Part shown: positions 5,885 to 8,466 of the stretch, in pieces
Position numbering within the stretch: the stretch's first letter is position 1
How the letters are laid out: each line of letters starts with the position of its first letter
From: Candidatus Woesearchaeota archaeon
Lineage (GTDB): Archaea > Nanobdellota > Nanobdellia > SCGC-AAA011-G17 > GW2011-AR17
Assembly (NCBI GenBank): GCA_018302165.1
Contig: JAGWAA010000024.1
Span: 1-8,466, forward strand
Length of the DNA stretch: 8,466 nt
Direction of reading: 5' to 3'
Made by a program: the position numbers and the translations under genes
The notes under the pieces: model-generated
What the model saw: only the letters and a program-made list of their open reading frames with translations
Told to the model about the DNA's origin: nothing
The model's database searches: none

Positions 5885-6037
5885 TTACTTCTTTCTCTTT
5901 CTTCCTAGAATACCTTTTTCAAGACTTTCAATTTTTCTTTCTAACAAGAAAATTCTTCTCATCCCATAAATCATTGCTATAACCGCAGCTAGAGTTATAT
6001 AAGATATTAATAAAATTTGATTTTCAACAGTTGCCAT
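5885..6037 (-). CDS. Small single-span membrane protein, 50 residues
   Basis: An unrecognised 50-residue protein beginning MATVENQILL. A hydrophobic span runs from about residue 8 to 25. It is followed by Arg27-Arg28, a short amphipathic stretch with heptad-like Leu/Ile spacing (IFLLERKIESLEKGIL, 29-44) and the basic tail GRKRKK. The positive-inside rule predicts the N-terminus outside and the C-terminus in the cytoplasm. The start is secured by a strong Shine-Dalgarno (GAGGTGAT at 6041-6048) and a TATA-like element further upstream. It lies 57 bp downstream of secD in the same direction. The topology resembles bacterial YajC, a SecDF partner, but it is half the length and I see no sequence similarity. 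It is unlike archaeal SecG/Sec61-beta, whose span is C-terminal. The coding assignment is strong; the function is unknown. Confidence 0.8.
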   Translation of the reverse strand: MATVENQILLISYITLAAVIAMIYGMRRIFLLERKIESLEKGILGRKRKK

Positions 6038-6040
6038 AAT

Positions 6041-6048
6041 ATCACCTC
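6041..6048 (-). promoter_or_regulatory. Strong Shine-Dalgarno of the 50-codon gene
   Basis: GAGGTGAT on the minus strand matches the complement of a typical archaeal 16S rRNA 3' end (AUCACCUC) at all eight positions. It precedes the ATG at 6037 by three bases after the full match, or six after the GGTG core. It identifies this short frame as translated. Confidence 0.85.
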
Positions 6049-6069
6049 TACAATATTCATATCATATTA

Positions 6070-6078
6070 ATTTAAATA
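6070..6078 (-). promoter_or_regulatory. TATA-like element for the 50-codon gene
   Basis: The minus strand reads TATTTAAAT, centred at about 6074. The expected transcription start would be near 6047-6050, leaving a leader of about 10 bases that contains the Shine-Dalgarno site. The spacing is plausible but the region is AT-rich, so a chance match is possible. Confidence 0.45.
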
Positions 6079-6086
6079 GTTTTCTT

Positions 6087-6094
6087 AAAAAAAA
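6087..6094 (-). terminator. Oligo-T terminator after secD
   Basis: A run of eight T on the minus strand follows the secD stop codon immediately (stop at 6095-6097). It is the longest T-run at any gene end in the window, fits archaeal intrinsic termination, and separates the secFD transcript from the TATA element of the next gene. Confidence 0.55.
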
Positions 6095-7828
6095 TTAATC
6101 CTTCTCCTCTTCTCTCTCATCAATAGCTTCAATAAAAGAAGCAAAAGCAGGTCTCGTCAATAAAACACCAATTGTAGCCCCAGCAATAGTTGTTAATGCA
6201 AACCCTCTGAACAATCCAGCACCAGCATTCCACAAAGGCAACATAGCTGCAACTGTAGCAAAGAATGCTGCAAAAATAATAAAGAATGCACGTTTCATTC
6301 TATCACTCATTCTACTTCCTTTTTTCCCATTCACAGCCTCATCAATAATAACAATCTGATGATCAACCCCAGTACCAATAGCAGCAAGTATACCCGCAAT
6401 CGCAGCCATATCAATATTCCATTTTACTAATCCTGCAAAAGCAAGTATCAAAAATAATTCACAAATTAAAGTTCCCATTACTGGCAATACAAATTTAATC
6501 TTTCTATACCTAATAAAAATTACTAATGCAACAGCAACAATAGCCAATCCTGCAACTAACAACATATTATTCAAAAAAATCTCTCCCATAACTGGAGAAA
6601 CTGTATCCATTTTTGCAATTTCAATATCAAATGGTAATGAACCTGTAATTAAGATTGTCTGTAATGATTTCATTTCTTGATAAGCATTTTCAATAGCTAA
6701 ATCTTGTGATGCACCAGTCCCAGAACCAGAAATAGAAATTTGAGTTGTAGCCTGCCCTTTCAAACTTTCAGAGATTCTCAAACTATCAACCAGTTCACCG
6801 TCTAAATAAAGATCCAAAGGTAACTCTAAATAACCTCTTCCATCTTCATTAACAACTGCTAACTGACTAGTTAGTTCAGCTTGTTTTGCAGCAGCTGTAT
6901 TACTCAAAGTAATAGAAAACTCAAACTCACAAACACTTCCATCTTGATAATCCTCACAACTTCTTATTCCAGAACAAGTACCATCATCTCTACAAACATA
7001 AGGAATATCATTATTTCCACCATTGAAAACAACATCATCCCCAATTTTAGCTTCAAACTTACCTTGCTGTGAAATCAAATCTCGAACTTCATCTTGAGTA
7101 ACTCCAGCTAATTCAACTAATACATATTTATTCCCATCCCAATCTTCAGCACTTCTAATTTTAATATCAGATAATCCATAAACATTCAATCTATTACTCA
7201 AAACATCAATCAAATTATTAATATCATCTTCACTAATATCTTCCCCAATAGGTTTTAATAAAACTCTAGTCCCACCTGTAAATTCTAAACCAAAAATTAA
7301 ATTAGATGTTTTTTCTTCAGAGACAATTATTTTTGGTATCTCTCTGGATAAATAAGCAATATTCTCATTTTCAGTAACGATTTTAATAATCCTCTTTGGA
7401 ACTAATTCATTATAAATTTCATTAAATTCATCATAATCATCAATAATTTCACCATTAATTTCTAATAACTTACTTCCTTCAACAAAAAGTTCAGAATCAC
7501 TAATAGTTAAATTTTCATCAACATCAAAAAGAATATCGTTAGTAATTGTATAAGTTTCATAATCTTCACTAGTCTTAATTTTAATTTCCTGTTCTGAATA
7601 AACTAAACTAGCTAAAGCAATATCAACATCTCCGACGTTATTAATTTCATAATCATTAATACTCAACAATATATCTCCAATATTCAATCCATTACTAACA
7701 GCATCACTATTCGCATCAACAGAAACAACTTCAATACCATCAGCCCAAGGATTTGGCGCTAAAATAATTAATCCAAGAATCAAAGCAATGATTAATATCC
7801 AAATTCTAAAAGACATAAATTTTTTCAT
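6095..7828 (-). CDS. secD: Protein-export membrane protein SecD
   Basis: A 577-residue SecD of the SecDF complex, which helps proteins leave the Sec channel on the outer face using the ion gradient. It has six spans: TM1 at 8-23, then about 421-438, 446-467, 472-494, 512-532 and 540-560. The large extracytoplasmic region (24-420) begins with a PDZ-like segment (about 30-85, with SNGLNIGDILLSIND at 45-59). A second, more degenerate PDZ-like repeat (about 114-155, LFVEGSKLLEINGE) follows. The SecD P1 core opens with FGLEFTGGTRVLL at 179-191. Four cysteines (279, 285, 291, 300; CX5CX5CX8C) sit in this region. The TM4 motif GTGVDHQIVIIDEA at 485-498 is typical of archaeal SecD. The start overlaps the secF stop as ATGA and is preceded by a weak Shine-Dalgarno (AAGGTTG). 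The gene order secF-secD is the one I recall for archaea such as Haloferax. Identity is confident. Confidence 0.95.
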   Translation of the reverse strand: MKKFMSFRIWILIIALILGLIILAPNPWADGIEVVSVDANSDAVSNGLNIGDILLSINDYEINNVGDVDIALASLVYSEQEIKIKTSEDYETYTITNDILFDVDENLTISDSELFVEGSKLLEINGEIIDDYDEFNEIYNELVPKRIIKIVTENENIAYLSREIPKIIVSEEKTSNLIFGLEFTGGTRVLLKPIGEDISEDDINNLIDVLSNRLNVYGLSDIKIRSAEDWDGNKYVLVELAGVTQDEVRDLISQQGKFEAKIGDDVVFNGGNNDIPYVCRDDGTCSGIRSCEDYQDGSVCEFEFSITLSNTAAAKQAELTSQLAVVNEDGRGYLELPLDLYLDGELVDSLRISESLKGQATTQISISGSGTGASQDLAIENAYQEMKSLQTILITGSLPFDIEIAKMDTVSPVMGEIFLNNMLLVAGLAIVAVALVIFIRYRKIKFVLPVMGTLICELFLILAFAGLVKWNIDMAAIAGILAAIGTGVDHQIVIIDEAVNGKKGSRMSDRMKRAFFIIFAAFFATVAAMLPLWNAGAGLFRGFALTTIAGATIGVLLTRPAFASFIEAIDEREEEKD

Positions 7829-8466
7829 TGTTCAACCTTCTTCTTTTTTAGATACCAAATTAACATACCAGCATTCATTCCATAAGTCATAATCACATCA
7901 AAAATTAAACCAATCATAATTATCAAAAACATTTGTTTCAATACTAAAGAACTTGCTAAGAAATAGGCAATGCTAATAGCTACAAATGAAGTAGCTGTCA
8001 TAGTCAATCCAGTTTTCATAGAATCAATTAAACGCGTAAACAAAGTTCCTTCACCACGTTTTAATAATTTAGTAGTCAACAAAATATCTGTATCAACAGA
8101 ATATCCAACTAGTAATAATATAGCTGCAATCCCAGCAGTAGAAAGTTTCATCCCAATTAAATCCATTACAGCAAGAGTACATAACATATCTGCAAACGCA
8201 GCAAAGATTACCATAAATGAAGGCGCAGGAACCCTAAACGCAATAAAGATAACTATCCCCATTAAAATATAAGCCAATAAAAGAGCAATCGCCATTTGCT
8301 TGTAAAAACTCTCACCTAAACTCCCACCAACAAATTCTACAGAAAAGTTATTTTCATCCAAAGTCAATCCAGTAATTTCTTCCAAAGCTATTTTCAAATC
8401 ATCACCATCAACATTACTAACTTCAATAACAGTTCCAATCTTAGTATTAGAACCAAATTCTTTCAA
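7825..8466 (-). CDS. secF: Protein-export membrane protein SecF, 5' end outside window
   Basis: The C-terminal 213 residues of SecF, partner of SecD. The frame is open to the right edge. The first codon in the window is TTG, more likely an internal Leu than a start, because SecF normally begins with a membrane span and about 280-300 residues are expected. Visible parts are the end of the extracytoplasmic domain (about 1-50, with VEFVGGS at 43-49) and spans TM2-TM6 at about 58-78, 82-103, 108-131, 153-172 and 178-206. The TM4 signature LLLVGYSVDTDILLT is at 117-131, with Asp125 and Asp127 in the positions associated with proton or ion coupling in SecDF. The C-terminus is a short basic tail (KKKK). 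The stop TGA overlaps the secD start (ATGA), so the two are one operon and translationally coupled. Any promoter lies outside the window. Confidence 0.94.
   Translation of the reverse strand: MKEFGSNTKIGTVIEVSNVDGDDLKIALEEITGLTLDENNFSVEFVGGSLGESFYKQMAIALLLAYILMGIVIFIAFRVPAPSFMVIFAAFADMLCTLAVMDLIGMKLSTAGIAAILLLVGYSVDTDILLTTKLLKRGEGTLFTRLIDSMKTGLTMTATSFVAISIAYFLASSLVLKQMFLIIMIGLIFDVIMTYGMNAGMLIWYLKKKKVEQ

Noticed and set aside
5885..6037. Assignment of the 50-residue protein as YajC or SecG
   Set aside because: YajC is about twice as long and no sequence motif matches; archaeal SecG/Sec61-beta has its span at the C-terminus, opposite to this protein.
6881..7072. 63-codon plus-strand frame antisense to secD
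   Set aside because: Low-complexity Ser/Thr/Ile content comes from the reverse of AT-rich secD codons; there is no initiation signal.
7970..8272. 100-codon plus-strand frame antisense to secF
   Set aside because: It lies entirely within conserved SecF transmembrane coding sequence, with no Shine-Dalgarno or family resemblance.
8464..8466. TTG as a possible secF start codon
   Set aside because: SecF needs an N-terminal membrane span and the rest of its outer domain, both absent here; the frame simply runs off the window.
1..8466. CRISPR arrays, tRNA or rRNA genes, insertion sequences, riboswitches
   Set aside because: Genes occupy nearly all of the window with gaps of at most 57 bp. No spaced repeats, cloverleaf sequences, transposase motifs or terminal inverted repeats were seen.

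Overview
The window looks like a piece of a small, very AT-rich archaeal genome, most likely a DPANN-type lineage such as Pacearchaeota or Woesearchaeota. This is inferred from gene content and signals, because no marker RNA is present. The archaeal indicators are an AMP phosphorylase of the nucleoside-monophosphate (RuBisCO III) pathway, a stand-alone archaeal-type diphthine-ammonia ligase, SecF and SecD in the order secF-secD, a COG2108-like radical SAM protein, TATA boxes centred about 27 bases upstream of several start codons (leaderless transcripts), and oligo-T tracts without hairpins just after stop codons.

Layout: two convergent blocks meet at 4094-4097. The plus-strand block (1-4097) holds a radical SAM protein, an AI-2E/UPF0118-family membrane transporter, AMP phosphorylase (overlapping the transporter gene by 17 bp) and adenine phosphoribosyltransferase. 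The minus-strand block, read from the right edge, holds the 3' part of secF (cut by the window), secD, a 50-codon single-span membrane protein with a strong Shine-Dalgarno site, an unrecognised 182-residue protein, a diphthine-ammonia ligase (Dph6 type) and a class I glutamine amidotransferase. The last two overlap by ATGA. Coding density is extreme: the longest gap is 57 bp, so there is no gene-free stretch over 300 bases.

How the genes work together: AMP phosphorylase and adenine phosphoribosyltransferase share adenine and AMP. Together they can run a catalytic adenine cycle whose net result is PRPP + Pi to ribose-1,5-bisphosphate + PPi, which would feed the R15P isomerase/RuBisCO III route if those genes exist elsewhere in the genome. 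The ligase-amidotransferase pair suggests that the ammonia for the last step of diphthamide synthesis on elongation factor 2 may come from glutamine. SecF and SecD assist protein export at the Sec channel. Here SecD carries an N-terminal PDZ-like extracytoplasmic segment and a four-cysteine cluster, and the adjacent small membrane protein could be an accessory factor.

Expression pattern: genes that begin a transcription unit (transporter, apt, the 182-residue gene, dph6) have a TATA box placed for a leaderless or near-leaderless mRNA. Internal or coupled genes (amidotransferase, and more weakly AMP phosphorylase and secD) have Shine-Dalgarno sequences. The 50-codon gene is the exception, with both its own promoter and a strong Shine-Dalgarno site.
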